A stretch of 64,000 nucleotides of DNA from Streptomyces massasporeus (GTDB lineage Bacteria; Actinomycetota; Actinomycetes; Streptomycetales; Streptomycetaceae). Position 1 is the stretch's first letter, and every line of letters starts with the position of its first letter. This document shows positions 1 through 7,977 of the stretch, piece after piece. Under the pieces are notes generated by a model. It searched no databases. It was not told the origin of the DNA and saw only the letters and a list, made by a program, of their open reading frames with translations. Location of the stretch: assembly GCF_014648995.1 (NCBI RefSeq), contig NZ_BMSE01000006.1, positions 310,001-374,000 on the forward strand, written 5' to 3'. The translations under genes and the position numbers were made by a program.

Positions 1-124
1 CTCCCGGACCAGCAACGTGCCGCCGCCCGAGTGGAGCCGGGAGAAGGTCTCCACGACACCGTCGTACCGGGAGCTGCCGTGGTGGAGGGTCCCGCAGGAC
101 GAGGCCCGGGGAGGCGTGCGGTGA
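1..124 (+). CDS. DUF5819-like protein, C-terminal end (partial)
   Basis: An open frame enters from the left edge in frame 2 and ends at the TGA at 122-124, giving about 40 residues. Its tail contains the string YRELPWWRV followed by a Gly-Gly-Val-Arg end, which I recall as typical of the C-terminus of DUF5819 proteins of Streptomyces, usually encoded just before an HTTM membrane protein. The stop overlaps the GTG start of the next gene (GTGA), as expected for a coupled pair. The body of the protein lies outside the window, so the family call rests on the tail and the neighbour only. Confidence 0.65.
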   Translation, partial: SRTSNVPPPEWSREKVSTTPSYRELPWWRVPQDEARGGVR

Positions 125-1335
125 ACCGCTTCTCGCTGGCCGTCTCGGGCGGTATCGCCCGCGTCACCGAGGCGGCCCTCGGCCCCTACCAGACGGCCGT
201 CATCCGCATCGGCTTCAGCGCCACCTGGCTGCTGTTCCTGCTCCGTGAGCTCCCCCACCGCCACGAGCTCTACGGTCCCGACGGCCCCTGGAGCTGGGAT
301 CTCGCGCAGCAGCTGGTCGGGTCCAACGGCTCGTTCACCGTCCTGATGTGGTCGGACGGCCGGGTCTGGTTCGAGATCGTCTACGCGCTGGCGGTCCTCT
401 CCGCCGCACTGCTGATGCTGGGCTGGCGCACCCGCACCATGTCGGTGCTGTTCATGGTCGGCGTGCTGTCGCTGCAGAACCGCAGCGTCTTCATGGGCGA
501 CGGCGGCGACAACGTGCTGCACCTGATGTCGATCTACCTGGTGTTCACGCGGTGCGCCCGGGTGTGGTCGCTGGACGCCCGGCGGGCCGTGCGGCAGAGG
601 GCGGCACGCGCGCGCGGCGAGCGGGTCACGGACCGGACCGGCCCGGCCCTGTGGGGCGTGCTCGGGTTCGTGCTGGTCGCGGGCACCCTGGTCGGCCGGA
701 TGCAGGGCGACTGGCTGATACCGGCACTGCTGTGGACGGTGTGGGTCGTGCAGGCCCTGTGGTGGCTGGTCGGGCGCCGGGCCGGGACCGGTGAGCCGCG
801 GATCATGCTGGACGTGATCGCCAACGTCGTGCACAACGGCGCCCTGCTCGTGATCATGGCCGAGGCGTGTCTGATCTACGCGACGGCCGGCTGGTACAAG
901 ATCCAGGGATCGCGCTGGCAGGACGGCACCGCGGTCTACTACCCGCTCCACCTGGAGTACTTCTCGCCCTGGCCGGCCCTTGCCGACCTGCTGTCGGCCA
1001 GCGGCACGATGGTGATGCTGGTGACCTACGGGACGGTCCTGGTGCAGGTCGCCTTCCCGTTCACCCTGTTCAACCGGCGGGTGAAGAACGTCCTGCTGGC
1101 AGTGATGATCACCGAGCACGCCGTGATCGCCGTGGTCCTGGGGCTGCCGTTCTTCTCGCTGGCGATGATCGCGGCGGACGCGGTGTTCCTGCCGACGGGC
1201 TTCCTGCGCCGCCTGGGCGACCTGGCGGCAGGCGCGCGTGACCGGCTCCGGCGCGGGGGCGGGGGGCGTACGCCCCTGCCCGGGCAGCGCACCGAGGGGA
1301 GCTCCGAGGCCACGCACGTAGGCTTCGGGGCATGA
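121..1335 (+). CDS. HTTM-domain integral membrane protein
   Basis: This 404-residue protein has about eight hydrophobic helices spread along its length. The arrangement and the LLRELPHR, FMGDGGDN and WYKIQGSRWQ segments fit the HTTM (horizontally transferred transmembrane) family related to vitamin-K gamma-carboxylase. No carboxylase activity is claimed. I chose GTG 121 because GGGGAGG lies just upstream and the hydrophobic part begins soon after it; an ATG at 31 would add 30 residues that overlap the preceding gene's frame. It overlaps the upstream DUF5819-like stop by GTGA and the downstream methyltransferase by ATGA, so all three are probably one transcript. The tail is basic and Gly/Arg-rich. 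Confidence 0.82.
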   Translation: MNRFSLAVSGGIARVTEAALGPYQTAVIRIGFSATWLLFLLRELPHRHELYGPDGPWSWDLAQQLVGSNGSFTVLMWSDGRVWFEIVYALAVLSAALLMLGWRTRTMSVLFMVGVLSLQNRSVFMGDGGDNVLHLMSIYLVFTRCARVWSLDARRAVRQRAARARGERVTDRTGPALWGVLGFVLVAGTLVGRMQGDWLIPALLWTVWVVQALWWLVGRRAGTGEPRIMLDVIANVVHNGALLVIMAEACLIYATAGWYKIQGSRWQDGTAVYYPLHLEYFSPWPALADLLSASGTMVMLVTYGTVLVQVAFPFTLFNRRVKNVLLAVMITEHAVIAVVLGLPFFSLAMIAADAVFLPTGFLRRLGDLAAGARDRLRRGGGGRTPLPGQRTEGSSEATHVGFGA

Positions 1336-2075
1336 CCGACCCCGTGACCGTCTGGCACCGGCTCGCCGGCGACACCGTCCTGCTCGACGGGTTCCACGCG
1401 CTCAAGCACGCGCTGCGCTTCGGCGCCGAGGTGCCGGTGGCGGTCACCGCCGACCGGGCGGCCGCCCTCGCCCTCGCCGACGAGCTGGCCCCGGACGTAC
1501 GGGACGCGCTGGCCGGGCTGCTGACGGAGGTGCCGCACGCGACGTACGCGTCGTTCGTGCCGCGCCCGCACCCCACCGCCGTGGCCGCCCTGGCCGAAAG
1601 GCCGGCCCGCGCCTCCAACCTGGAGAAGCTGGCGCGCATGCCCCGCACGGCCCCGGTCGTGGTCCTCGACAACCCGCGCAACCTGGGCAACGCGGGAGCG
1701 GTGATCCGCCTGGCCGCCGGTTTCGGGGCGACCGGTGTGGTGACGACCGGGACGGTCGACCCCTGGCACCCGACGGTCGTGCGGGGCGGGGCGGGACTGC
1801 ACTACGCGACGACGGTGGAGCGGCTGGCCGCCGAGGAACTGCCGCCGGGCCCGTTGTTCGCCCTGGACCCGGAGGGCGACGACATCCGGAGCGTCAAACT
1901 CCCGGACGACGCCGTCCTCGCCTTCGGCTCCGAGCGCACCGGCCTGTCCACGGAACTACGCGCGCGTGCGGACCACTTGCTGTCCCTCCCCATGCGCCCC
2001 CAGGTCAGCAGCTACAACTTGGCGACCAGCGTGGCGATGACCCTGTACCACTGGAGTTTCGGAGCACCCCTTTAG
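1332..2075 (+). CDS. TrmH-family (SPOUT) RNA 2'-O-methyltransferase
   Basis: A 247-residue SAM-dependent RNA methyltransferase of the SpoU/TrmH class. The three SPOUT signatures are present in order: NLGNAGAVIRLA (motif 1, near residue 117), LAFGSERTGLS (motif 2, near 196) and the C-terminal RPQVSSYNLATSVAM (motif 3), which forms the trefoil knot. The target nucleotide (tRNA or 23S rRNA) cannot be read from the sequence. The N-terminal 100 residues resemble a substrate-recognition domain. ATG 1332 overlaps the HTTM stop. A stable hairpin follows the stop directly, so the three-gene transcript probably ends here. Confidence 0.88.
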   Translation: MTDPVTVWHRLAGDTVLLDGFHALKHALRFGAEVPVAVTADRAAALALADELAPDVRDALAGLLTEVPHATYASFVPRPHPTAVAALAERPARASNLEKLARMPRTAPVVVLDNPRNLGNAGAVIRLAAGFGATGVVTTGTVDPWHPTVVRGGAGLHYATTVERLAAEELPPGPLFALDPEGDDIRSVKLPDDAVLAFGSERTGLSTELRARADHLLSLPMRPQVSSYNLATSVAMTLYHWSFGAPL

Positions 2076-2077
2076 AA

Positions 2078-2140
2078 GCGCCCCGTCAGGGGCGCGGGGA
2101 ACTGCGCGAGTAACCACAACGCATCGGCACCCGCGCGCCG
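2078..2140 (+). repeat. Intergenic hairpin plus Streptomyces-type interspersed repeat
   Basis: A perfect 7-bp hairpin (arms 2078-2084 and 2089-2095, loop GTCA) follows the methyltransferase stop by two bases. It is joined to a GGGGAACTGCGCGAG-type sequence that I recall as a very common intergenic repeat in Streptomyces genomes. It sits between convergent genes and probably acts as a transcription terminator. I found no second copy in this window. Confidence 0.55.
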
Positions 2141-2179
2141 AGGAGAGCCCCCGAGCTCCTGGGCACCCCCGAGCCCCAG

Positions 2180-3871
2180 CTACGCGTCGCGCCGCACCTC
2201 GACCACCCGGAACCGGTTGGCCACGAACGCCCCGTCGCACAACGCCGCACTGGCCGCCGGATTGCCTCCGGACCCGTGGAAGTCGGAGAACGCGGCCGTC
2301 TGGTTCACGTACACCCCACCCGTGAGGTTCAGCGACAGCTGCGCCGCCTCCTCCAGGCAGACCTCCTGCACGGCCTGTTCGACCTCCGGGTCGGTCGTGT
2401 ACGCCCCGACGGTCATCGCGCCCTTCTCGCGGACGGTCCGCCGCAGCAGCTCCGCCGCGTCCGCGGCCGAGTCGACCGCGACGGCGAAGGACACCGGGCC
2501 GAAGCACTCGCTCATGTAGGCGGCCTCGTCGTCCGGCTTGGCCCCGTCCAGCTTCACGATCACCGGCGTACGGACGACCGCCCCCGGGAAGTCCGGGTTG
2601 GTGATCTCGCGGGAGGCCAGGGCGACCTCGCCCAGGCCCGCCGCGGCCTCCAGCCGGGCCTTCACGTCCGGGTTGACGATCGCCCCGAGCAGGGCGTTGG
2701 CCCGGGCGTCGTCGCCGAGCAGCCCGTCGACGGACTTGGCGAGGTCCGCGACGACCTCGTCGTAGGACTTGGGGCCCTGGTCCGTGGAGATGCCCTCGCG
2801 GGGGACGAGGAGGTTCTGCGGGGTCGTGCACATCTGGCCGCTGTACAGGGACAGCGAGAACGCCAGGTTGGAGAGCATGCCCTTGTAGTCGGACGTGGAG
2901 TGGACGACGACGGTGTTGACGCCGGCCTTCTCCGTGTAGACCTGCGCCTGGCGGGCGTTGGCCTCCAGCCAGTCGCCGAACTCGGTCGAGCCCGTGTAGT
3001 CGATGATCCGGATCTCGGGGCGCAGCGCGAGGGTCTTGGCGATGCCCTCGCCGGGGCGTTCGGCGGCCAGGGCGACCAGGTTCGGGTCGAAGCCGGTCTC
3101 CGCGAGCACCTCGCGCGCGACCTGCACGGTGAGGGCGAGCGGCAGCACCGCGCGCGGGTGGGGCTTGACCAGGACCGCGTTGCCGGTGGCGAGGGAGGCG
3201 AACAGGCCCGGGTAGCCGTTCCACGTCGGGAAGGTGTTGCAGCCGATCATCAGGGCGATGCCCCGCGGGACCGGCGTGAACTGCTTGTTCATGGCCAGCG
3301 GATCGCGCTTGCCCTGGGGCTTGGTCCACTCTGCGTTGTCGGGCGTGCGCACCTGCTCGACGTAGGCGTAGGCCACCGCCTCCAGGCCGCGGTCCTGCGC
3401 GTGCGGCCCGCCCGCCTGGAACGCCATCATGAACGCCTGGCCGGAGGTGTGCATGACCGCGTGCGCGAACTCGTGCGTCCGGTCGCTGATGCGCTTGAGG
3501 ATCTCCAGGCAGACCACGGCGCGCTGCTCGGCGCCCGCGTCCCGCCAGGCCCGCTGACCGGCCTTCATGGCGGGCAGCAGCACGTCGAGGTCCGCGTGCG
3601 GGTACGTCACGCCCAGGTCGACGCCGTACGGGGACGTCTCGCCGCCCACCCAGTCGTCCGTGCCCGGCTGGCCGAGGTCGAGGCGGGAGCCGAGCAGGGC
3701 GTCGAAGGCGGCCTTGCCCGCCGCCGCGTCCAGGCTGCCGTTCTCCCCGTAGGCCTTGGGGTGCTCGGGGTGCGGGGACCAGTAGGCGCGCGTGCGGATC
3801 ACTTCCAGCGCCTGGTCGAGGGTGGACCGGTGCCGGGCGATCAGCTCGTGCGCCGAGAGTGCGGCGGTCAT
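2180..3871 (-). CDS. paaN: PaaN-type aldehyde dehydrogenase (phenylacetate degradation)
   Basis: A 563-residue aldehyde-dehydrogenase-fold protein of the PaaN type without a fused MaoC hydratase. In phenylacetate catabolism PaaN/PaaZ enzymes oxidise the ring-opened CoA aldehyde. The catalytic cysteine is in SGQMCTTPQN at about residue 348, preceded by an EKAGVNTVVV segment and a GNAVLVKPHP segment in the cofactor region. The SPHPEHPKAYGE and GWxGGETSPYG-like N-terminal part is PaaN-specific rather than generic ALDH. ATG 3871 has GAGGAG ten bases upstream. It is divergent from paaH with a near-perfect palindrome in between, suggesting shared control by the TetR protein encoded downstream of paaH. 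Confidence 0.88.
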   Translation of the reverse strand: MTAALSAHELIARHRSTLDQALEVIRTRAYWSPHPEHPKAYGENGSLDAAAGKAAFDALLGSRLDLGQPGTDDWVGGETSPYGVDLGVTYPHADLDVLLPAMKAGQRAWRDAGAEQRAVVCLEILKRISDRTHEFAHAVMHTSGQAFMMAFQAGGPHAQDRGLEAVAYAYVEQVRTPDNAEWTKPQGKRDPLAMNKQFTPVPRGIALMIGCNTFPTWNGYPGLFASLATGNAVLVKPHPRAVLPLALTVQVAREVLAETGFDPNLVALAAERPGEGIAKTLALRPEIRIIDYTGSTEFGDWLEANARQAQVYTEKAGVNTVVVHSTSDYKGMLSNLAFSLSLYSGQMCTTPQNLLVPREGISTDQGPKSYDEVVADLAKSVDGLLGDDARANALLGAIVNPDVKARLEAAAGLGEVALASREITNPDFPGAVVRTPVIVKLDGAKPDDEAAYMSECFGPVSFAVAVDSAADAAELLRRTVREKGAMTVGAYTTDPEVEQAVQEVCLEEAAQLSLNLTGGVYVNQTAAFSDFHGSGGNPAASAALCDGAFVANRFRVVEVRRDA

Positions 3872-3960
3872 GGGTGACCATCTCCTCGTCTCAAGAACTC
3901 TTCGTCGAGTTCATGACCTGGGCAGAAACCTGGGCAGGAACACTCGGACAGAGCTAGAGT

Positions 3961-3980
3961 AACCGAACGATCGGTCGGTT
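3961..3980. promoter_or_regulatory. TetR/PaaR-type operator in the paaN-paaH intergenic region
   Basis: The 20-bp sequence AACCGAACGATCGGTCGGTT is a palindrome broken at only one symmetric pair of positions. Its core closely fits the CNAACGNNCGTTNG consensus I recall for PaaR of Thermus thermophilus (one mismatch). It lies about 90 bp from the paaN start and 50 bp from the paaH start, so one repressor dimer could control both. A related sequence lies at 6757-6776 before bkdA. Confidence 0.7.
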
Positions 3981-4031
3981 CAAGGGGGTCCGCCGCATCT
4001 GTGGAAAACCCCGTGCGGGAGGATCGCGCAC

Positions 4032-5552
4032 ATGACAGCACTCGACCTCAGCAGCCCCGTGGCCGTCGTCGGCACCGGCACCATGGGCCAGGGAATCGCC
4101 CAGGTCGCGCTGGTCGCGGGCCATCCCGTACGGCTGTACGACACCCTCCCCGGGCGGGCCCGGGAGGCGGCAGACGCGATCGGTGCCCGCCTGGACCGGC
4201 TCGTCGAGAAGGAGCGGCTCAGCGACGCCGACCGGGACGCCGCCCGCGCCCGGTTGCTGCCCGCCGAGGACCTCCCCGAGCTCGCCGACTGCGCCCTCGT
4301 CATCGAGGCCGTCCTGGAGCGGCTGGACGTCAAACAAGACCTGTTCCGCGCGCTGGAAGGCATCGTCGCCGACGACTGCCTGCTCGCCACCAACACCTCG
4401 TCGCTGTCCGTCACCGCCATCGGCGGCGCCCTGCGCAACCCCGGCCGGTTCGTCGGCCTGCACTTCTTCAACCCCGCGCCGCTGCTGCCGCTGGTCGAGG
4501 TCGTCTCCGGGTTCGCCACGGACGTCTCGTCGGCCACGCGCGCGTACGAGACCGCCCGCGCCTGGGGCAAGACACCCGTCGCCTGCGCGGACACCCCCGG
4601 CTTCATCGTCAACCGCATCGCCCGGCCCTTCTACGCCGAGGCCTTCGCGGTCCACGAGGCGCAGGTCGCCGACCCGGCCACCATCGACGCCGTGCTGCGC
4701 GAGTCGGGCGGCTTCCGGATGGGCGCCTTCGAGCTGACCGACCTGATCGGCCAGGACGTCAACGAGTCCGTCACGCAGTCGGTCTGGCAGTCCTTCTTCC
4801 AGGACGTGCGCTTCACGCCGTCCCTCGCCCAGCGGCGCCTGGTCGAGTCCGGCCGGCTCGGCCGCAAGACGGGCCACGGCTGGTACGACCACGGGGAGGG
4901 CGCCGAGCGACCCGAGCCGGACACCGCCGAGAAGCGGCAGCCGCCCGCGTACGTCGTCGCCGAGGGCGACCTGGGCCCGGCGTCCGAACTGCTCGAGCTG
5001 ATCCGCGAGGCGGGCATTCCGGTCCGTGACGACAGCGACGACGACGACCAGGGGGCGTGTCTGCTCCTCCCGAGCGGCGGCCGGCTCGTCCTCGCCGACG
5101 GGCAGACCGCCGTGGAGTACCGGGACTTCGTCTACTTCGACCTCGCCCTGGACTACCGCACGGCCGGCCGGATCGCCCTGTCCGCCTCCCAGGAAACCTC
5201 CCCACAGGTCCTCGCCGAGGCCATCGGCCTCTTCCAGGCGCTCGGCAAGCGGGTCAGCGTCATCGGCGACGTCCCCGGCATGATCGTCGCCCGCACGGTC
5301 GCGCGCATCATCGACCTCGCGCACGACGCGGTCGCCAAGGGCGTGGCCACCGAGGAGGACATCGACACCGCGATGCGCCTCGGCGTCAACTACCCCCTGG
5401 GCCCCTTCGAGTGGAGCCGCCGCCTCGGCCGCACCTGGGCCTACGTGCTCCTGGACGACCTGCACCGGCGCGATCCCTCGGGCCGCTACGCGCCCTCCCT
5501 GGCCCTGTACCGCCACGCCCACGCCTCCGACTCGCGGGAGGGCACCTCATGA
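4032..5552 (+). CDS. paaH: 3-hydroxyacyl-CoA dehydrogenase (PaaH/PaaC type)
   Basis: A 506-residue NAD-dependent dehydrogenase that oxidises 3-hydroxyacyl-CoA, in the paa pathway 3-hydroxyadipyl-CoA. The N-terminus carries the dinucleotide motif VGTGTMGQG (residues 10-18). GLHFFNPAPLLPLVEVV holds the catalytic histidine, followed by the HCDH C-terminal domain. A second HCDH C-terminal repeat with NYPLGPFEW lies near residues 450-460, which explains the length compared with about 290 for single-domain enzymes. An acidic linker (DDSDDDDQ) separates the halves. A good GGGAGGA ribosome site precedes ATG 4032. The stop overlaps the start of the TetR gene (ATGA), so the two are co-transcribed. Confidence 0.88.
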   Translation: MTALDLSSPVAVVGTGTMGQGIAQVALVAGHPVRLYDTLPGRAREAADAIGARLDRLVEKERLSDADRDAARARLLPAEDLPELADCALVIEAVLERLDVKQDLFRALEGIVADDCLLATNTSSLSVTAIGGALRNPGRFVGLHFFNPAPLLPLVEVVSGFATDVSSATRAYETARAWGKTPVACADTPGFIVNRIARPFYAEAFAVHEAQVADPATIDAVLRESGGFRMGAFELTDLIGQDVNESVTQSVWQSFFQDVRFTPSLAQRRLVESGRLGRKTGHGWYDHGEGAERPEPDTAEKRQPPAYVVAEGDLGPASELLELIREAGIPVRDDSDDDDQGACLLLPSGGRLVLADGQTAVEYRDFVYFDLALDYRTAGRIALSASQETSPQVLAEAIGLFQALGKRVSVIGDVPGMIVARTVARIIDLAHDAVAKGVATEEDIDTAMRLGVNYPLGPFEWSRRLGRTWAYVLLDDLHRRDPSGRYAPSLALYRHAHASDSREGTS

Positions 5553-6139
5553 CCACCGCCAAGCGCGACACCTACACCCCGGACACGCTGCTGTCCGTCG
5601 CCGTCCAGGTGTTCAACGAGCGTGGCTACGACGGCACCTCCATGGAGCACCTCTCCAAGGCGGCCGGCATCTCCAAGTCGTCGATCTATCACCACGTCGC
5701 CGGCAAGGAGGAGCTGCTGCGCCGGGCCGTGAGCCGGGCCCTGGACGGCCTCTTCGGGATCCTCGACGAGGAGCACGCGCGCGTGGGGCGCGCCTCGGAC
5801 CGCCTGGAGTACGTCGTCCGGCGCATGGTCGAGGTGCTCATCGCCGAACTGCCCTACGTGACGCTGCTGCTGCGCGTGCGCGGCAACACCGACACCGAGC
5901 GGTGGGCCCTGGATCGGCGCCGCGACTTCGACCACCGGGTCGCCGACCTGCTCAAGGCGGCCGCCGCGGACGGGGACGTGCGCGCCGACATAGAGGTGCG
6001 GCTGGTGACCCGACTGGTCTTCGGCATGATCAACTCGATCGTCGAGTGGTACCGGCCGGACGGCCGCGGCATGAACGAGCGCGAGGTGGCCGACGCGGTG
6101 GTGCAGCTGGCCTTCGGGGGCCTGCGCAAAGCCGCCTGA
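5549..6139 (+). CDS. TetR-family repressor, PaaR-like
   Basis: A 196-residue TetR regulator. The N-terminal helix-turn-helix reads TSMEHLSKAAGISKSSIYHHVAGKE (around residues 31-55 in two pieces), followed by an all-helical ligand-binding domain. Its start overlaps the paaH stop by ATGA. Because the only strong dyad near it (3961-3980) sits in the paaN-paaH promoter, it most likely represses those genes and itself, with a CoA thioester such as phenylacetyl-CoA as inducer. That assignment is inferred from position and from PaaR of Thermus, not from sequence identity. A related dyad before bkdA raises the possibility of wider control. Confidence 0.85.
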   Translation: MTTAKRDTYTPDTLLSVAVQVFNERGYDGTSMEHLSKAAGISKSSIYHHVAGKEELLRRAVSRALDGLFGILDEEHARVGRASDRLEYVVRRMVEVLIAELPYVTLLLRVRGNTDTERWALDRRRDFDHRVADLLKAAAADGDVRADIEVRLVTRLVFGMINSIVEWYRPDGRGMNEREVADAVVQLAFGGLRKAA

Positions 6140-6155
6140 CACCCGCCCCTGACCT

Positions 6156-6656
6156 CTAGCCCTGCGGCTCCAGGTCCTCCTCCTCGAACACCAGCAGCGT
6201 GCGCGTGCTGAGCACCTGCGGGATCGCCTGGAGCCGGGTCAGCACCAGCTCGCGCAGCGCCCGGTTGTCGGACACGTGCACCAGCAGCAGCACGTCGAAA
6301 TCGCCGCCCACCAGGGCGATGTGGGAGGCGCCGGGCAGCTGTCTGAGCTCCTTGCGCACCGTGCGCCAGGAGTTCTGCACGATCTTCAGCGTGATGTACG
6401 CGGACGTGCCCTGACCTGCCCGCTCGTGGTTGACGCGGGCGCCGAAGCCGCGGATGACGCCGTCCTCGACGAGCCGGTTGATACGGGCGTAGGCGTTGGC
6501 GCGCGAGACGTGGACCCGGTCGGCGACGGACCGTATCGAGGCGCGGCCGTCCGCCTGGAGCATGCGCAGGATGTCCTGATCGATGGCGTCCAGGGGCCGC
6601 GGCGGCGGAAGCACACCGCTGTCGTCCTGGCTCTCGGCCATTTGTTCAGATGCCAC
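6156..6656 (-). CDS. bkdR: Lrp/AsnC-family regulator BkdR
   Basis: A protein of about 166 residues with an N-terminal winged HTH (LDAIDQDILRMLQADGRAS followed by VADRVHVSRANAYARINRL) and a C-terminal RAM/Lrp ligand domain (VGGDFDVLLLVHVSD). It is divergent from bkdABC. In S. coelicolor bkdR is a published AsnC-type repressor of a branched-chain dehydrogenase operon; gene position and family match here. The start is uncertain: GTG 6656 has AGAGG nine bases upstream and is preferred; ATG 6641 and ATG 6677 are alternatives. A longer reading up to 6947 would run into bkdA and is not credible. Confidence 0.88.
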   Translation of the reverse strand: MASEQMAESQDDSGVLPPPRPLDAIDQDILRMLQADGRASIRSVADRVHVSRANAYARINRLVEDGVIRGFGARVNHERAGQGTSAYITLKIVQNSWRTVRKELRQLPGASHIALVGGDFDVLLLVHVSDNRALRELVLTRLQAIPQVLSTRTLLVFEEEDLEPQG

Positions 6657-6696
6657 CCGCCCCCGCCTCTCTGCCATGGACGTACTGCGTCCATCA

Positions 6697-6728
6697 CAGG
6701 CTGTGGAGAACCGTTTGTCCACAGCCTG
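6697..6728. promoter_or_regulatory. Perfect inverted repeat, candidate BkdR operator
   Basis: Two perfect 11-bp arms, CAGGCTGTGGA (6697-6707) and TCCACAGCCTG (6718-6728), flank a 10-bp spacer in the bkdR-bkdA intergenic region. A smaller dyad GGACG-N5-CGTCC (6678-6692) lies beside it. Lrp/AsnC proteins bind dyads in their own divergent promoters, so this is the best candidate operator. Binding is inferred. Confidence 0.6.
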
Positions 6729-6756
6729 AGGCCACCCATAGCCAAATTGTGCCGTC

Positions 6757-6776
6757 GACCGAACAATCGGTAGGTG
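6757..6776. promoter_or_regulatory. paa-operator-like motif before bkdA
   Basis: GACCGAACAATCGGTAGGTG matches the paaN-paaH dyad (3961-3980) at 16 of 20 positions and lies 56 bp before the bkdA start. It may be a weaker site for the neighbouring TetR regulator. It overlaps a second dyad, ATTGT-N12-ACAAT (6746-6767), that could instead belong to BkdR. Confidence 0.45.
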
Positions 6777-6831
6777 AGGCGGGTCACAGCCGACGCGCCT
6801 CTTCGAGCCGCTCCCACGAGGAGGTGCCGTC

Positions 6832-7977
6832 ATGACGGTCATGGAGCAGCGGGGCGCGTACAAGCCGACCCCGCCGCCCGCCTGGCAGCCCCGGACGGAT
6901 CCCGCGCCGCTGCTGCCCGACGCCGAGCCGTACCGCGTCCTCGGCACCGAGGCGGCCGCGAAGGCCGACCCCGAGCTGCTGAGGACGCTGTACGCGCAGC
7001 TGGTGAAGGGCCGCCGCTACAACGCGCAGGCCACCGCCCTCACCAAGCAGGGCCGTCTCGCGGTCTACCCCTCCACCACCGGCCAGGAGGCCTGCGAGGT
7101 CGCCGCCGCGCTGGTGCTGAAGGAGCAGGACTGGCTCTTCCCGAGTTACCGCGACACCCTCGCCGTGGTGGCCCGCGGCGTGGATCCCGTCGAGGCGCTC
7201 ACCCTGCTGCGCGGCGACTGGCACACCGGCTACGACCCCTACGAGCACCGGGTCGCCCCCCTGTGCACCCCGCTCGCCACGCAGCTGCCGCACGCCGTCG
7301 GTCTCGCCCACGCCGCCCGCCTCAAGGGCGACGACGTGGTCGCGCTGGCCATGGTCGGCGACGGCGGCACCAGCGAGGGCGACTTCCACGAGGCGCTGAA
7401 CTTCGCCGCCGTCTGGCAGGCCCCGGTCGTCTTCTTCGTGCAGAACAACGGCTTCGCGATCTCCGTACCGCTGGCCAAGCAGACCGCGGCCCCGTCGCTG
7501 GCCCACAAGGCCGTCGGCTACGGCATGCCCGGCCGCCTGGTCGACGGCAACGACGCAGCCGCCGTGCACGAGGTGCTCTCCGACGCCGTACGCCACGCCC
7601 GCGCGGGCGGCGGTCCCACGCTGGTCGAGGCGATCACGTACCGCGTCGACGCCCACACCAACGCCGACGACGCGACCCGCTACCGCGGCGACGCCGAGGT
7701 CGAGACCTGGCGCGAGCACGACCCGATCCGGCTGCTGGAGCACGAGCTGACCGCGCGCGGCCTGCTCGACGAGGCCGGCATCGAGGCCGCCCGCCAGGAC
7801 GCCGAGACCATGGCGGCGGCCCTGCGCGAGCAGATGAACCAGGACCCGGTCCTGGACCCGATGGACCTGTTCACCCACGTCTACGCCGAGCCCACCCCGC
7901 ACCTGCGCGAGCAGCAGGACCAGCTGCGGGCCGAGCTGGAGGCCGAAGCCGACACCGAGGGGGGCACGCACCGATGA
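6832..7977 (+). CDS. bkdA: Branched-chain 2-oxoacid dehydrogenase E1 alpha (complex 1)
   Basis: A 381-residue E1 alpha subunit. With E1 beta it decarboxylates the 2-oxoacids of valine, leucine and isoleucine on thiamine diphosphate. The ThDP motif begins GDGGTSEGDFHEALNF near residue 178 and ends with QNNGFAIS, the classic GDG-to-NN spacing. The DDATRYR segment contains the usual phosphorylation-loop region. ATG 6832 has AGGAGG with good spacing. The stop overlaps bkdB (ATGA). The size and gene arrangement resemble bkdABC of S. avermitilis. The products supply branched-chain acyl-CoA primers for fatty acids and polyketides. Confidence 0.93.
   Translation: MTVMEQRGAYKPTPPPAWQPRTDPAPLLPDAEPYRVLGTEAAAKADPELLRTLYAQLVKGRRYNAQATALTKQGRLAVYPSTTGQEACEVAAALVLKEQDWLFPSYRDTLAVVARGVDPVEALTLLRGDWHTGYDPYEHRVAPLCTPLATQLPHAVGLAHAARLKGDDVVALAMVGDGGTSEGDFHEALNFAAVWQAPVVFFVQNNGFAISVPLAKQTAAPSLAHKAVGYGMPGRLVDGNDAAAVHEVLSDAVRHARAGGGPTLVEAITYRVDAHTNADDATRYRGDAEVETWREHDPIRLLEHELTARGLLDEAGIEAARQDAETMAAALREQMNQDPVLDPMDLFTHVYAEPTPHLREQQDQLRAELEAEADTEGGTHR

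Noticed and set aside
2276..3877. A 533-codon open frame opposite paaN
   Set aside because: It is the complementary shadow of a strongly supported gene, with composition-driven Arg/Gly/Val content and no recognisable domain.
6156..6947. Extended bkdR reading of 263 codons
   Set aside because: It would cover the divergent promoter dyads and the start of bkdA; the Lrp fold starts near 6640.
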